Assembly (NCBI GenBank): GCA_963977675.1
Contig: CAXBPY010000001.1
Coordinates: 55,477-119,476, forward strand
Origin: CAXBPY01 sp003455275
Lineage (GTDB): Bacteria; Bacteroidota; Bacteroidia; Chitinophagales; UBA10324
Direction: 5' to 3'
Length of the DNA: 64,000 nucleotides
Notes under the pieces: model-generated
Seen by the model: only the letters and a program-made list of their open reading frames with translations
The model's database searches: none
Told to the model about the DNA's origin: nothing
Translations under genes and position numbers: made by a program
Shown: piece after piece, positions 28,023-38,077 of the stretch
Layout of the letters: every line of letters begins with the position of its first letter
Position numbering within the stretch: the stretch's first letter is position 1

Positions 28023-28030
28023 ATATTCGC
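28023..28030 (+). promoter_or_regulatory. Candidate -7 box for typA
   Basis: TATATTCG is one mismatch from TAnnTTTG and is 20 bp ahead of the typA ATG, in the compact divergent bshC/typA region. Confidence 0.35.
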
Positions 28031-28049
28031 CGCCCGATAAAAAAACTGA

Positions 28050-29870
28050 ATGACATCCATTAGAAATATTGCCATAATCGCCCATGTTGATCACGGAAAA
28101 ACCACACTGGTAGATAAGATTCTTCATCAGTGCAAACTTTTTCGCGACAACCAGGAAACAGGAGAACTTATTCTTGACAGCAATGACCTTGAACGCGAAC
28201 GCGGAATTACAATACTTGCAAAAAATGTTTCGGTCCGATATAAAGACATCAAGATAAACATTATTGATACACCAGGTCACGCAGATTTCGGCGGCGAAGT
28301 TGAGCGTGTATTGAATATGGCTGATGGTGTTTTGCTTTTAGTCGATGCATTTGAAGGGCCCATGCCTCAAACCCGGTTCGTGTTGCAGAAGGCAATTCAT
28401 CTTGGCAAGAAAGCGATTGTTGTTGTCAATAAAGTTGACAAACCAAATTGCAGACCGGACGAAACTCACGAAGAAGTTTTTGATCTGTTCTGTAAACTTG
28501 ATGCGAATGAAGAGCAGTTGAATTTCCCTACTCTCTACGGATCATCTAAACATGGCTGGATGAGTCTTGACTGGACTAAACCTTCCAATGATTTAACTCC
28601 GCTTCTTGATACAATTATTGAAACTGTTCCGGCTGCGCCGAAACTTGAGGGAACCCCTCAGATGCAAATCACTTCGATTGATTACAGCAGTTACACCGGA
28701 AGAATAGCTATTGGAAGATTATTGCGCGGAGAACTGAATGTTAATCAGCAAATCAGTTTAGTGAAGCGCGATGGACAAATTCAGAAATCAAAAATCAAAG
28801 AGCTTTACACATTCGAAGGTCTCGGAAAAGCAAAAGCAGAAAAAGTTGAAGCCGGAGATATATGCGCAGTTTCGGGAATAGAAAATTTTGATATCGGTGA
28901 TACGATTGCTGATCTTGAAAACCCGGAAGGCCTGCCGGCCATTAGTATAGAAGAGCCAACTATGAGTATGCTCTTTACAATCAACAATTCTCCATTCTTT
29001 GGAAAGGAAGGGAAATATGTTACCTCGCGACACCTGCGTGAGCGGTTAGAAAAAGAATTGGAAAAAAATCTGGCCATGCGAATGCTTGATACTGATTCTC
29101 CCGATTCCATGCTGATTTACGGAAGAGGAATTCTTCATCTCGCCATTCTTATTGAAACCATGAGACGCGAAGGTTTCGAATTACAGGTTGGTCAACCACA
29201 GGTAATCATCAAAGAAATAAACGGACAAAAGTGTGAACCAATAGAATCGCTTACGGTAGATACAACAAAAGAAACAGCAGGCCGCGTGATTGAATATGTA
29301 ACCTCGCGCAAAGGCGAAATGACTGTGATGGAACCGAAAGGCGATTACCAGCATCTTGAATTCCTCATTCCAAGTCGCGGTTTGGTTGGATTAAGAAATG
29401 CATTACTTACATCTACCGCAGGCGAAGCAATTATTGCACACCGGTTTGTTGCTTATGAACCCTGGCGCGGAAATATTCCCGGAAGAAATATGGGTGTACT
29501 GATATCAATGGAAAAAGGTCAGGCAACTGGTTATGCAATAGATCGGCTCAGCGACCGTGGTTCATACTTTGTAGATCCGGGTGAAGAGGTTTATGCCGGA
29601 CAAATTATTGGCGAACATATTAGGCCAAGTGATTTAGTTATAAATGTAACGAAGGCTAAACATCTGACGAATATGAGGGCAAGCGGAACAGATGCTGCGT
29701 TGAAAATTGTTCCCAAAATTCAGTTTTCATTAGAGGAAGCGCTTGAATATATTCAGGATGATGAATATGTAGAAGCAACTCCAAAGAGTTTGCGCATGCG
29801 CAAAATTGTTCTTGATCAAAATGAACGGGAACGATTGAAAAAACAAGAGAATGCTTTAGCAGAAAGCTGA
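28050..29870 (+). CDS. typA: Ribosome-associated translational GTPase TypA/BipA
   Basis: 606 residues. It has the GTPase motifs AHVDHGKTT (G1), RGITI (G2), DTPGHADF (G3) and NKVDKP (G4), then an EF-Tu domain 2-like barrel and EF-G-like domains. The BipA-specific tail follows, including RGSYFVDPGEEVYAGQIIGEH (in part) and KHLTNMRASGTDAALKI. It binds 70S/50S ribosomes and is linked to 50S assembly and stress or cold adaptation. No operon partner lies downstream on this strand. Confidence 0.97.
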   Translation: MTSIRNIAIIAHVDHGKTTLVDKILHQCKLFRDNQETGELILDSNDLERERGITILAKNVSVRYKDIKINIIDTPGHADFGGEVERVLNMADGVLLLVDAFEGPMPQTRFVLQKAIHLGKKAIVVVNKVDKPNCRPDETHEEVFDLFCKLDANEEQLNFPTLYGSSKHGWMSLDWTKPSNDLTPLLDTIIETVPAAPKLEGTPQMQITSIDYSSYTGRIAIGRLLRGELNVNQQISLVKRDGQIQKSKIKELYTFEGLGKAKAEKVEAGDICAVSGIENFDIGDTIADLENPEGLPAISIEEPTMSMLFTINNSPFFGKEGKYVTSRHLRERLEKELEKNLAMRMLDTDSPDSMLIYGRGILHLAILIETMRREGFELQVGQPQVIIKEINGQKCEPIESLTVDTTKETAGRVIEYVTSRKGEMTVMEPKGDYQHLEFLIPSRGLVGLRNALLTSTAGEAIIAHRFVAYEPWRGNIPGRNMGVLISMEKGQATGYAIDRLSDRGSYFVDPGEEVYAGQIIGEHIRPSDLVINVTKAKHLTNMRASGTDAALKIVPKIQFSLEEALEYIQDDEYVEATPKSLRMRKIVLDQNERERLKKQENALAES

Positions 29871-29903
29871 GAATAGAAAATAAAGTTTAGAGAAAAAGGA
29901 AGC

Positions 29904-30401
29904 TTAACTGCTTACTCTCTCATAAACAAGAAAAGAATAAGCATATTTATTCTTTTCATCAGGTAAATGTTTTTCGTTTGAAACCTCTTTCCAGTCAACA
30001 AGATTAAGCGCAGGAAAAAGTGTATCACCTTCAAATGACTGGTGAATTCGGGTGAGATAAATTCTGTCAGCCCACACTATTGCCTGAATAAAAATATCGC
30101 CTCCGCCTATGATGAAACACTCTTCTTCATTTGCATTATTTGCAACATCAATTGCATGCTGAAGATCATTAACAACCCAGCAACCTTCCACCGCGAAATC
30201 TTCCTGCCGTGTGATGATGATGTTGGTTCTGTTCGGAAGTGGTTTACCCAGCGCTTCATATGTCTTTCTTCCCATAATAACACAATGACCTGAAGTCATT
30301 CGTTTAAAATATTTCATATCTCCGGGAAGATGCCATGGCAACTTATTGTCTTTCCCTATCACATCATTTTGCGCAGCCGCAACGATCATAGAAACTATCA
30401 T
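29904..30401 (-). CDS. folA: Dihydrofolate reductase
   Basis: 165 residues. It reduces dihydrofolate to tetrahydrofolate with NADPH. Motifs: MIVAAAQNDVIGKDNKLPWHLPGDMKYFK (in part; catalytic acidic residue in the PGDMKYF helix), VIMGRKTYEALGKPLPNR, and the NADPH-binding FIIGGGDIFIQA. The start ATG overlaps the stop of thyA (ATGA), so the two are translationally coupled. This is functionally sensible because ThyA generates the dihydrofolate that FolA recycles. Confidence 0.96.
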   Translation of the reverse strand: MIVSMIVAAAQNDVIGKDNKLPWHLPGDMKYFKRMTSGHCVIMGRKTYEALGKPLPNRTNIIITRQEDFAVEGCWVVNDLQHAIDVANNANEEECFIIGGGDIFIQAIVWADRIYLTRIHQSFEGDTLFPALNLVDWKEVSNEKHLPDEKNKYAYSFLVYERVSS

Positions 30402-31192
30402 ACTGCAACAGGAGCTTTAATAGGTGGATGAGGATTGTAATTCATTAACTGAAAATCTTCGAACTTGAAATCGAAAATGTTTTTAACTTCAGGGTTCAGT
30501 TTCATTTGAGGGAGCGGACGAAAATCTCTCGACAACAATTCATTCACTTGTTCTAAATGATTAGAGTAAAGATGTGCATCACCAAAAGTGTGGATGAAAT
30601 CTCCGGGCTCAAGTTCACACACCTGTGCAACCATGAGCAACAGCAATGCATAAGAAGCAATGTTGAAAGGCACTCCGAGAAAAACATCAGCACTGCGCTG
30701 ATATAACTGGCAACTGAGTTTTCCGTTCGCTACATAAAACTGAAACAGTGAGTGGCACGGAGGCAATTTCATTTTATCAATGTCCGCTACATTCCATGCG
30801 CTCACAATCAATCGGCGTGAGTCTGGATTTTTTTTGATGGAAGAAATGAGTTGCGAAATCTGATCAATCGTTTCGCCATTAGCACCCTCCCAGCTTCGCC
30901 ATTGTTTGCCATATACGGGACCGAGTTCTCCGTTTTCATCAGCCCACTCATTCCAAATGCTGACTCCATTTCCATTCAGGTAAGATATGTTGGTGCTTCC
31001 TTTCAGAAACCACAGCAACTCGTGAATGATGGATTTAGTGTGAAGTTTTTTTGTGGTGAGCAGCGGAAACCCTTCTGATAAATTGAAGCGCATCTGATAC
31101 CCGAAAATGCTGATGGTGCCTGTGCCTGTGCGGTCAGATTTCTGAACTCCATCGTGCAGAATGGTTTTTATTAAATCGTGGTATTGTTTCAT
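30398..31192 (-). CDS. thyA: Thymidylate synthase
   Basis: 264 residues from the ATG beginning MKQYHDLIKTIL; a GTG four codons upstream (31204) is also in frame but would only add MREA, and the 264-residue form matches the classical enzyme. It methylates dUMP to dTMP with methylene-THF. Seen: DRTGTGTISIFGYQMRF, LRxW-region WRSWEGANGE, the catalytic Cys in LPPCHSLFQFYV, QRSADVFLGVPFNIASYALL, and the C-terminal PPIKAPVAV. It forms a thyA-folA operon. Confidence 0.96.
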   Translation of the reverse strand: MKQYHDLIKTILHDGVQKSDRTGTGTISIFGYQMRFNLSEGFPLLTTKKLHTKSIIHELLWFLKGSTNISYLNGNGVSIWNEWADENGELGPVYGKQWRSWEGANGETIDQISQLISSIKKNPDSRRLIVSAWNVADIDKMKLPPCHSLFQFYVANGKLSCQLYQRSADVFLGVPFNIASYALLLLMVAQVCELEPGDFIHTFGDAHLYSNHLEQVNELLSRDFRPLPQMKLNPEVKNIFDFKFEDFQLMNYNPHPPIKAPVAV

Positions 31193-31263
31193 TGCCTCTC
31201 GCACAAATGTAGAAATTCGAATAAGCGAGCGAAATTTTTTTCTCTACATATAGACACTGAATA

Positions 31264-31304
31264 AAAAAAACCGACGCCGTTAATAAACGGCGTCGGTTTT
31301 TTTT
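31264..31304 (-). terminator. Strong terminator downstream of porU
   Basis: ACCGACGCCGTT and AACGGCGTCGGT form a perfect 12-bp stem with a four-base loop. The minus-strand read ends in eight T residues, and A-runs on the other side would allow bidirectional use. Confidence 0.92.
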
Positions 31305-31316
31305 AAATGGTTTTTA

Positions 31317-34300
31317 TTAACGAAGTAAATACATTTTTCCGAAGCCGTGTTTGAAGTACTGGTCGGTGCCGGTGTCATACTTATCAATGTTTTCGCCATT
31401 GGTTTTTGCAGTGACACGGTAGATGTAAAGTCCGTTGGCAAGTGCATCGCCATATTGATCGGTGCCGTCCCACACAAATTCTGTTATGTTCCGCCCGATG
31501 TGAAGCGGACCAAGTTCATCTTTATAAATTTCGCGCACCACTTTTCCGCTCACAGTCATGATTTGAATCTTTATGAAATCAGGAACTTCAGATCCGGTTA
31601 GTGTGAACACGAAATGTGTTTGAGTGGTAAATGGATTGGGGTAATTCAGCACATTCGAAACCATTTGCTTGTTGATGACTTCGAACGAAACCTGGAAAGC
31701 ATAATCACCCGAAGCATTGCCGCTGCGGTCGTAACCTTGAATAATCAAATGATAAATTCCATCCAGAGAAAAATCAGGATTCAATTCAGCAGAAGCATTA
31801 TTACTTTTATTCAGCTGCGTGGCATCGGCAGGATGAAAAATATTTGTACTTCCATCGAAAATAATTTTATGAGTTGAGCCATCAGGATAAATGAATTGCA
31901 CTTTCAAGAGTGAAGTATCATTTAATAATAATCTGGTGTTGTTGTCTTTGAACTGTATGTTAATATTCGGTTTGGCAGAAACTAAATCACCATCAAGAAT
32001 CTGAACTCCGTCAAAGGTTGCATTGATATAAGGATTAATCAAATCCTTATCAGTAAAGAATCGGAGCGAACCAAGATTGTTAAAGTGATATTGTTCCAAT
32101 TGATGAGTAGCTCCATATGGATTTGTTTCAATAACCAATGAATTCAGTCCGTTATAAATACTTGAGCTGACAGGAAATACGAATGAAGTATGAAGCGTGT
32201 CATTTGCGCGAAGGCTATCCAGTAAATCATAAACTACATGAGGCTGGTTGTTTACATCTGTTATTGTGTACTTCATATTAATACTATCCATGTCATACTC
32301 GCTTACATTTTCAACAGCACAATCAAGTTTCAACTTGCCATATAAATTCACAGTGTCTTCAAAAGAAAGATAGGCTGCAGGATTAAGCGCCGCTTCAGGC
32401 ACTCCCTGATAATTTACTCTCCAAAAATCCAACTGTGCTGGTGTTCGCCAGGTTGTATCCTGTGAATAAATCCTCAACTTTACATATGGGTAGAGAGAAG
32501 CATCTAATCCATTGATCGAAGTATCGCTTGCAAGAACAGTTGGTGAAAGTGTAGAAGCAATTCCAGCGTTGTTAACACCGATTAGAGATAGGTTAACACT
32601 ATCCATGTTCGCTTCAATTTGATGATACTTCCAGTGCAAAGAAGTCCATGAACTGGCAGGGCCAATTAACGGAGTTTCAATAAAACCTCTGTCCCATGCC
32701 CCTTGAATTACAAAGTTCGTATCAATGATTGATGTGAAAGTATCTCCAATGATTTCCGTCATTGGATAAGCAGAACTTCCTTTCTTACAAAAGAGTACAA
32801 ACGGTCTGGTAACAGATAAAGTATCTAAATGAATTCCACCAATTGTTGCAAAAGCATTTTCCATTGTCGTGTCCCAATTGTAAACTCCGGCATCATTCAT
32901 AGACATGGCAAGTACATAATCACCATTCGGAATGGTATCAATGAACTGTTCAATTGCAGGCCACATGGATGGTGAAGTACCATCAAAGTAAAATGCATTT
33001 AGATTTCCGGGCCAGCAATGAATATTTCCATACTGACCATAACCGGTTCCCTGGTTTACGCTTTCCCATTGTACACCAGTGAGTGAATCAATTACAGCGA
33101 ACATAATGTTAGCGCCAGTACCGCATGTCCAGTTAGCCATTCGTACATTATTAATAAAGTAAGATGGTTCATCCCAGCCGAGTGGTCCGTTGTAATAAGT
33201 AGTAACGCCATTGTAAACTCCGATAGTTTTTAAGTCATCAGAGTATTTAAAAATTCTGTTTGAAGGAAGTTCAATACTTCCGAATTTGTCTTTCAGATAT
33301 TGAAAATAATGAGATTGATTCCAGCCGGGAGAAGAACCATTCAGATAAATGAATGATGAATTGTGCCAACTAAAACCATTGTTGTAAAGTGTATCAAGTG
33401 ATGTTCTCCAATAATAAACTGTGCTATCGTGAAGGGTGAGCACCGGAGTCCACTTTGCAAGTCCGCCAATTTGCGAAATGTGTGTTTGCTGAAAGAGCGG
33501 TGAATTAAAATTTTCAGTGGTGTCAATCTGGAAAACATATTGCTTCATTGCTGCAAAAGCATTTACAGTAGAGGCTTTAAGAGTTACACCCTGATGATTA
33601 ACAATTGAAAACTCATAAGGATAAATTGGAACAATGTCATCCGATAAGATGAGCAGATCGACCGTAAGATCATTATTTGTTTCTGACATTTCGGTAATAG
33701 CATGTTCAGATTCTACATGTATGTTGAATTGATTTAGACCAAGAGCTGTCAGCGCATCTGTCTTCAAATTAAACACTATAGTATCTTGATAATAGGTTGC
33801 ATGTACCTTGCGATGAGCAACAGGATATTGTTGCCCGCTCGGGTATATGCGGGTTATGTCTACATAAAAAGAATCATCAATTGCTCTTCCAATATTTGAA
33901 ATGACAAGGTTGATAGCAAATGAGTCAACTCCAGCTGAAACAATTCCGGGAGTAAAACTCACACTGTTTGGTTCAATCACATAATCAGGAAGCGGATGCG
34001 TATTAAGCTTAAGAGATGGATCACCGTTTAATCCCATTTGCTCGAATACTGTGCGGTCAACTCCTGTAGCATTTCCACTGGTCCAAATATCATCAATCGC
34101 ATTCTTGATCAGTGTTCCAATCGGTGCCTCATAACTTTTGAACGAAAGATGATTGTAAAAATTATGAGTATAAACATCCAGACTGTTTGAGATTGAAAAT
34201 GTAGCAGCTGCAAGAAATGCAATTGCGCCGGCGTTATGGGCAAATACAAATTCATCGCTCAATCCGGTTCCATCATAAAATAAATTTCCAAGCAGGCATC

Positions 34301-36308
34301 CGTTAGAAATAATCATCGGATACTTTCCATAATTAGTATAATCTTCAGGATGATCAAGATTAAAATCGAAAGAGTTGTATGATGAGTGTCCAAAGAAATT
34401 AATCAAAGTGACACCTGTATTAATTAATGAATCAAGTTCGGAAGAAGTTGCAGAAGAAATAGGGTCAGAACTTGTTTTGAAAAATGAAGTCACCTTTCCG
34501 CCAAATAGTGTGTCTTCGATAATTGGTTTATAAGAATCCAGGTAGTATTGAAAGATAGTCTGATCCTGAAGATTTTCACCACCTCCTAAATGAAGAACTC
34601 TCTTCATCCACAATTTATCTTCAATTGTTTGCGGGGCGTTTTGTGCTACAATAAACTGCTGAGCTTTTTCAAGATAATTTTTAATATCATTAGTTGTTAA
34701 AACCGGTATTCTGCCGATTGATATTCTTGGAACAGGATTATCATTTGTTGCCGTCAACAGCACATCTGAACCAGGCCACCCAAAGGTAGGAACATAATTA
34801 TGTGCGCGGCTGACAGGCGCATCGTTATAATTAATAAACTCAATTCCTTTTCCAATTAAGAAAATGTGTTTTACAACATTAGTGTCCCAAGTATCTGCAA
34901 TGAATCTGCTAAAATTCCGGATTGCAATTGGATGCATTTCTACGCCATATGAAAACTGATCGTATAGCTCATTGATGTTTGCAATAATTGCAGTGTAACC
35001 GGTTGAATTCTTAAAGTCTTTGTACTGTTGAACATAATTATTTCCGGCGCCGTCATCATAAAAATATGGATTTGAAATTATGATAAAGTTCCCCTGATTC
35101 GCGGCAACTGAATAGTCGGTAAAAGTTTCTGAAGTCAAAGTATCTACCAGTTGAATGTCAGAACCGGGAGTTTGGGCAATTAATAATAATTGCCTTTCAT
35201 TTGATGAGGGAGGAAGCAAAAATTTTAAAGTATCATTTGAAATCTGTGCTGTCAATCTTAATCCATTTGTAAAATCATATAAGACTGGTGTGGTACCTTG
35301 TTCGTTAAAATTGTAAAACTCCAGGTACTTGTTTGCCGCAGATGCATCAAGATAAATCATCAGCTTGCTGCTATTATCAGAATTAAATGTTCGCGGATAT
35401 TTTAAGGAGAGATATGCAATTCCATTATTGTCATAAGAAGTTGGTGAATTGGAAGTAGAGAAAGTAACATCAGTTGTTCCATTACCGATCAGGTTGTTTG
35501 ATGTAACATTGAAATTTGTCTGTATGGCTGTGAAATCATTGTAATTGTAAACCTGCTGAAGGGTTCCTGAAACAGATAATTCAAGATAATGCGCACCAGG
35601 AAATTTTGCTTCCCACCCAGCATTAAACTTAGCTGCCGGACCGGCTATATAAGGATATGGAGTGTACAGGGTTTTTGTTAAAGCTGAATGAGTCCAAAAT
35701 CCATCAACATAACCTTCGCCCGGGCTTAAATCAGAATCAAATATTGGTTGCCCCTGAATCATGGGTTTACCCTTGCAATACTGACTGGCACTATATCGTC
35801 CTTGGCCATAAATGTTTTCAGTTTTAAACCAACACCATGTCTCCTTCGGAGGATGTCCGGAAATATTATTTGGTGTTGTAACAAGTCGCTGATTGTTAGT
35901 TGAAGAATTCCAGGTAAGAAAATAGGATGCAGTATCATTAAATAAACTTAACCGAACATTTCCCTGCCATGTTGGATCGGCATAAAGATTTGAATCGAGC
36001 GAACCATCATTTTTCAAAGCATAGAATTCGATGTAGTCATTTGTTGTAAAAACCGAATTGGTTGAAACATAAATCGGAACCTCCTGCCCTCTCCCAAAAA
36101 TCTGAAACTGATTTCCATTAATAGTTGAAAGCGGAATTCCTGAATTCAAAAGTGTCGAATAACTGATTCGATACAAACCATCAGCCTCGATTTTTATTTT
36201 AAAATATTGCTGACTGTAATTGATCCACTCATTTCCATACAATGGAGACTGAGAAAAGCTTTTGAAAAAAAAACAGGTTACACAGATGAAGAGTAAAAAC
36301 TTTTTCAT
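31317..36308 (-). CDS. porU2: T9SS sortase-like C25 (gingipain-family) peptidase, PorU/PorU2 type
   Basis: 1663 residues with a signal peptide (MKKFLLFICVTCFFFKSFSQ). The C25 domain (~residues 400-770) shows the His-Cys dyad: His641 in FFGHSSYN and Cys671 in SNGCLLGN, about 30 residues apart as in gingipains and PorU. Long beta-rich Ig-like regions follow. The C-terminus is a FlgD-like Ig module (VSGKVVREI, VWDGTDQYGDALANGLYIYRV in part) ending FGKMYLLR, not a standard sorting domain. At 1663 residues it is longer than P. gingivalis PorU (~1160), fitting the larger 'PorU2' group paired with a PorV-like barrel. Its start overlaps the stop of the porV-like gene by 4 bp. PorU removes the sorting domain of cargo and attaches it to the cell surface; the same role here is inferred. 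Confidence 0.85.
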   Translation of the reverse strand: MKKFLLFICVTCFFFKSFSQSPLYGNEWINYSQQYFKIKIEADGLYRISYSTLLNSGIPLSTINGNQFQIFGRGQEVPIYVSTNSVFTTNDYIEFYALKNDGSLDSNLYADPTWQGNVRLSLFNDTASYFLTWNSSTNNQRLVTTPNNISGHPPKETWCWFKTENIYGQGRYSASQYCKGKPMIQGQPIFDSDLSPGEGYVDGFWTHSALTKTLYTPYPYIAGPAAKFNAGWEAKFPGAHYLELSVSGTLQQVYNYNDFTAIQTNFNVTSNNLIGNGTTDVTFSTSNSPTSYDNNGIAYLSLKYPRTFNSDNSSKLMIYLDASAANKYLEFYNFNEQGTTPVLYDFTNGLRLTAQISNDTLKFLLPPSSNERQLLLIAQTPGSDIQLVDTLTSETFTDYSVAANQGNFIIISNPYFYDDGAGNNYVQQYKDFKNSTGYTAIIANINELYDQFSYGVEMHPIAIRNFSRFIADTWDTNVVKHIFLIGKGIEFINYNDAPVSRAHNYVPTFGWPGSDVLLTATNDNPVPRISIGRIPVLTTNDIKNYLEKAQQFIVAQNAPQTIEDKLWMKRVLHLGGGENLQDQTIFQYYLDSYKPIIEDTLFGGKVTSFFKTSSDPISSATSSELDSLINTGVTLINFFGHSSYNSFDFNLDHPEDYTNYGKYPMIISNGCLLGNLFYDGTGLSDEFVFAHNAGAIAFLAAATFSISNSLDVYTHNFYNHLSFKSYEAPIGTLIKNAIDDIWTSGNATGVDRTVFEQMGLNGDPSLKLNTHPLPDYVIEPNSVSFTPGIVSAGVDSFAINLVISNIGRAIDDSFYVDITRIYPSGQQYPVAHRKVHATYYQDTIVFNLKTDALTALGLNQFNIHVESEHAITEMSETNNDLTVDLLILSDDIVPIYPYEFSIVNHQGVTLKASTVNAFAAMKQYVFQIDTTENFNSPLFQQTHISQIGGLAKWTPVLTLHDSTVYYWRTSLDTLYNNGFSWHNSSFIYLNGSSPGWNQSHYFQYLKDKFGSIELPSNRIFKYSDDLKTIGVYNGVTTYYNGPLGWDEPSYFINNVRMANWTCGTGANIMFAVIDSLTGVQWESVNQGTGYGQYGNIHCWPGNLNAFYFDGTSPSMWPAIEQFIDTIPNGDYVLAMSMNDAGVYNWDTTMENAFATIGGIHLDTLSVTRPFVLFCKKGSSAYPMTEIIGDTFTSIIDTNFVIQGAWDRGFIETPLIGPASSWTSLHWKYHQIEANMDSVNLSLIGVNNAGIASTLSPTVLASDTSINGLDASLYPYVKLRIYSQDTTWRTPAQLDFWRVNYQGVPEAALNPAAYLSFEDTVNLYGKLKLDCAVENVSEYDMDSINMKYTITDVNNQPHVVYDLLDSLRANDTLHTSFVFPVSSSIYNGLNSLVIETNPYGATHQLEQYHFNNLGSLRFFTDKDLINPYINATFDGVQILDGDLVSAKPNINIQFKDNNTRLLLNDTSLLKVQFIYPDGSTHKIIFDGSTNIFHPADATQLNKSNNASAELNPDFSLDGIYHLIIQGYDRSGNASGDYAFQVSFEVINKQMVSNVLNYPNPFTTQTHFVFTLTGSEVPDFIKIQIMTVSGKVVREIYKDELGPLHIGRNITEFVWDGTDQYGDALANGLYIYRVTAKTNGENIDKYDTGTDQYFKHGFGKMYLLR

Positions 36309-37399
36309 TTTGTGGTGGCGTTATTGTTTAATCCAATTTTAAGAGAGAATACATGTGAGTAGAGCGATGAAGAAAAATTGCCCACATTAGTTAAAGCGTA
36401 GTCAATTGTTATTTTTTTCAAGTGAAGCCCAACCCCAATATTTGGCTGAACCATCAGATGCTTGTCATTAATTACTTCATCCGTTACGCGTTGAAAATTG
36501 CCAATTCCAAATCGCAGAAAAACGGTTTGTTTATAATCTCCTTCTACCCCAATGCGCGGATCTATGCTCAGGAATTTAGAAGGTATCAATACATTTCTTC
36601 TTCCATCTGATGTCAGCTCAAGATCTGCTTCTGGGTTTACAGAAAAATTATCATTGATTTTATAGTTATATGAACTTCCCAATTCAAATTTAGGTGCGGT
36701 CAACTCTGTGTTACCTTCAGGTACAACATTATTTTGAGCAAGCAAAGCAGAAGTTTCTTCGTCAGTGAAGGAATAAGTCCATGAGTTGAAGGTTGTGGTA
36801 ATATCCTTTGCCACAAATCCGAATTTGAAATTTCCCATCCAGTATTGAGCACCAGCATCAGCACCAATTCCCCAACTTTGGGCAAAAGTTCCAACTGTCC
36901 GGTGAACAATTTTTGCATTAACGCCCCACTTTAATCCTTCAATCGGAGATGCTGATGCAAATGAACCAAGGAAGGCATAATCAGCAGCAGAGAAAGATGA
37001 GATGTTGTCGTAATTCAAACTTCCATCCGGCTCTTTTAAAAAAATAGTATTCGGAATGTCATCCACTGCAAATCGAATAATTGAGAAAGCCACCGTTTTA
37101 TTTTTATCAATCAGTGGTTTTGCAACAGCAGCGTAATCATACTTGGCAATGCCTGCAAAATATTCAGAGTGCATGGCGCCTACTTGCAAGTTATCCTGAA
37201 TTGCAAGCAAGCCTGCAGGATTCCAATAAGCTGAAGTGACATCATCGGTCGATGCGCATACTGCATTACTCAACGCAAGCGATCTTGCACCTACTCCTAT
37301 GTTTAAGAAATCATTACTGTACTTGTAAAACTGTGCTTGAACCGAGATAAAAGCACTGGACATAAAAATTAATGTAAGGAAAAAAATCCTTTTTTTCAT
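36305..37399 (-). CDS. porV2: T9SS outer-membrane shuttle/barrel protein, PorV-like (PorV2 type)
   Basis: 364 residues from the ATG at 37399 (MKKRIFFLTLIFMSSAF...VQAQ signal peptide); the in-frame upstream extension of 30 codons lacks a sensible leader. FadL-like beta-barrel. Family signatures: DFLNIGVGARSLALSNA, DDVTSAYWNPAGL, MHSEYFAGIAKYDY, SFSAADYAFLGSFA, FVAKDITTTFNSW, and IDPRIGVEGDYKQTVFLRFGIGNFQR (in part). PorV carries folded cargo from the translocon to PorU. Coupling with the C25 peptidase gene through a 4-bp ATGA overlap strongly supports a working pair. It could be PorV proper or the PorV2 paralogue. Confidence 0.88.
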   Translation of the reverse strand: MKKRIFFLTLIFMSSAFISVQAQFYKYSNDFLNIGVGARSLALSNAVCASTDDVTSAYWNPAGLLAIQDNLQVGAMHSEYFAGIAKYDYAAVAKPLIDKNKTVAFSIIRFAVDDIPNTIFLKEPDGSLNYDNISSFSAADYAFLGSFASASPIEGLKWGVNAKIVHRTVGTFAQSWGIGADAGAQYWMGNFKFGFVAKDITTTFNSWTYSFTDEETSALLAQNNVVPEGNTELTAPKFELGSSYNYKINDNFSVNPEADLELTSDGRRNVLIPSKFLSIDPRIGVEGDYKQTVFLRFGIGNFQRVTDEVINDKHLMVQPNIGVGLHLKKITIDYALTNVGNFSSSLYSHVFSLKIGLNNNATTK

Positions 37400-37618
37400 G
37401 GGTGTGTTTTTTAAAAAAGACCGTTGACAAACGAACCAACACCTGTAAAAGTATTTATTCATCTGAAGACTTATTGCACAGAAATTCACTTGAGTGCTAC
37501 GAAGTGAACACGGAATAGTTTACCCTAATTCATAAATTTTCTCCGATTACAGAATTATGAAATTTGAAAATGTTTCAACTATCATTGCGAAAGATTTTTT
37601 CTTACTAAAAAAATTGAT

Positions 37619-38044
37619 ATGAAAACATTTGTAAAGCCCCTTGTTGTTGGATTGGCAATAGCATTTATCATTTCTTGCAACAATCCTCATAATATTTTAA
37701 TCAGCAAGAACGGAACCTGGACTGCAACTTATGAAACAACCATTGGAAGTTTTGGTACTTTTACTGATGTCAAGACCATTACATTTTATGAAGGGTCAGC
37801 AACAGTAGTTGACACTGCAGGAGTTAAAAGCAGTTTTAACTGGTATTATGATAAAAAGGGAGGAAAAATTGTGACTAATAGTTATTTACCAGCTTTCGGA
37901 CATACTGATGTATACACAACCAGATATTCAATATCTGAAAGTTCTGCTAATTCAGAAAAGTGGACTTATGAATCACTTTCGAAGAATGATTCTACTATCA
38001 CAACAACAGATTATTCACAAACGATTTCTTTAGTTAGAAAATAA
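37619..38044 (+). CDS. Small putative lipoprotein
   Basis: 141 residues. The N-terminus MKTFVKPLVVGLAIAFIISC ends in a lipobox-like IISC, so lipidation at Cys20 and outer-membrane attachment are likely. The mature part is a Thr/Ser-rich, lipocalin-like beta domain (GTWTATYETT, ITFYEGSATVVD, FNWYYDKKGGKIV), similar in style to small Bacteroidota lipoproteins. No specific family is recognised. It is isolated, divergent from porV, with a 219-bp gap that should hold both promoters. Confidence 0.75.
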   Translation: MKTFVKPLVVGLAIAFIISCNNPHNILISKNGTWTATYETTIGSFGTFTDVKTITFYEGSATVVDTAGVKSSFNWYYDKKGGKIVTNSYLPAFGHTDVYTTRYSISESSANSEKWTYESLSKNDSTITTTDYSQTISLVRK

Positions 38045-38077
38045 GTTTTCTACCACAGTCATTAGATAATTTTTTTT

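Noticed and set aside
27972..28280. A 103-codon N-terminal extension of bshC
   Set aside because: It would run antisense through the beginning of typA and adds a Cys-rich, low-plausibility sequence. The shorter 532-residue form matches the usual BshC length.
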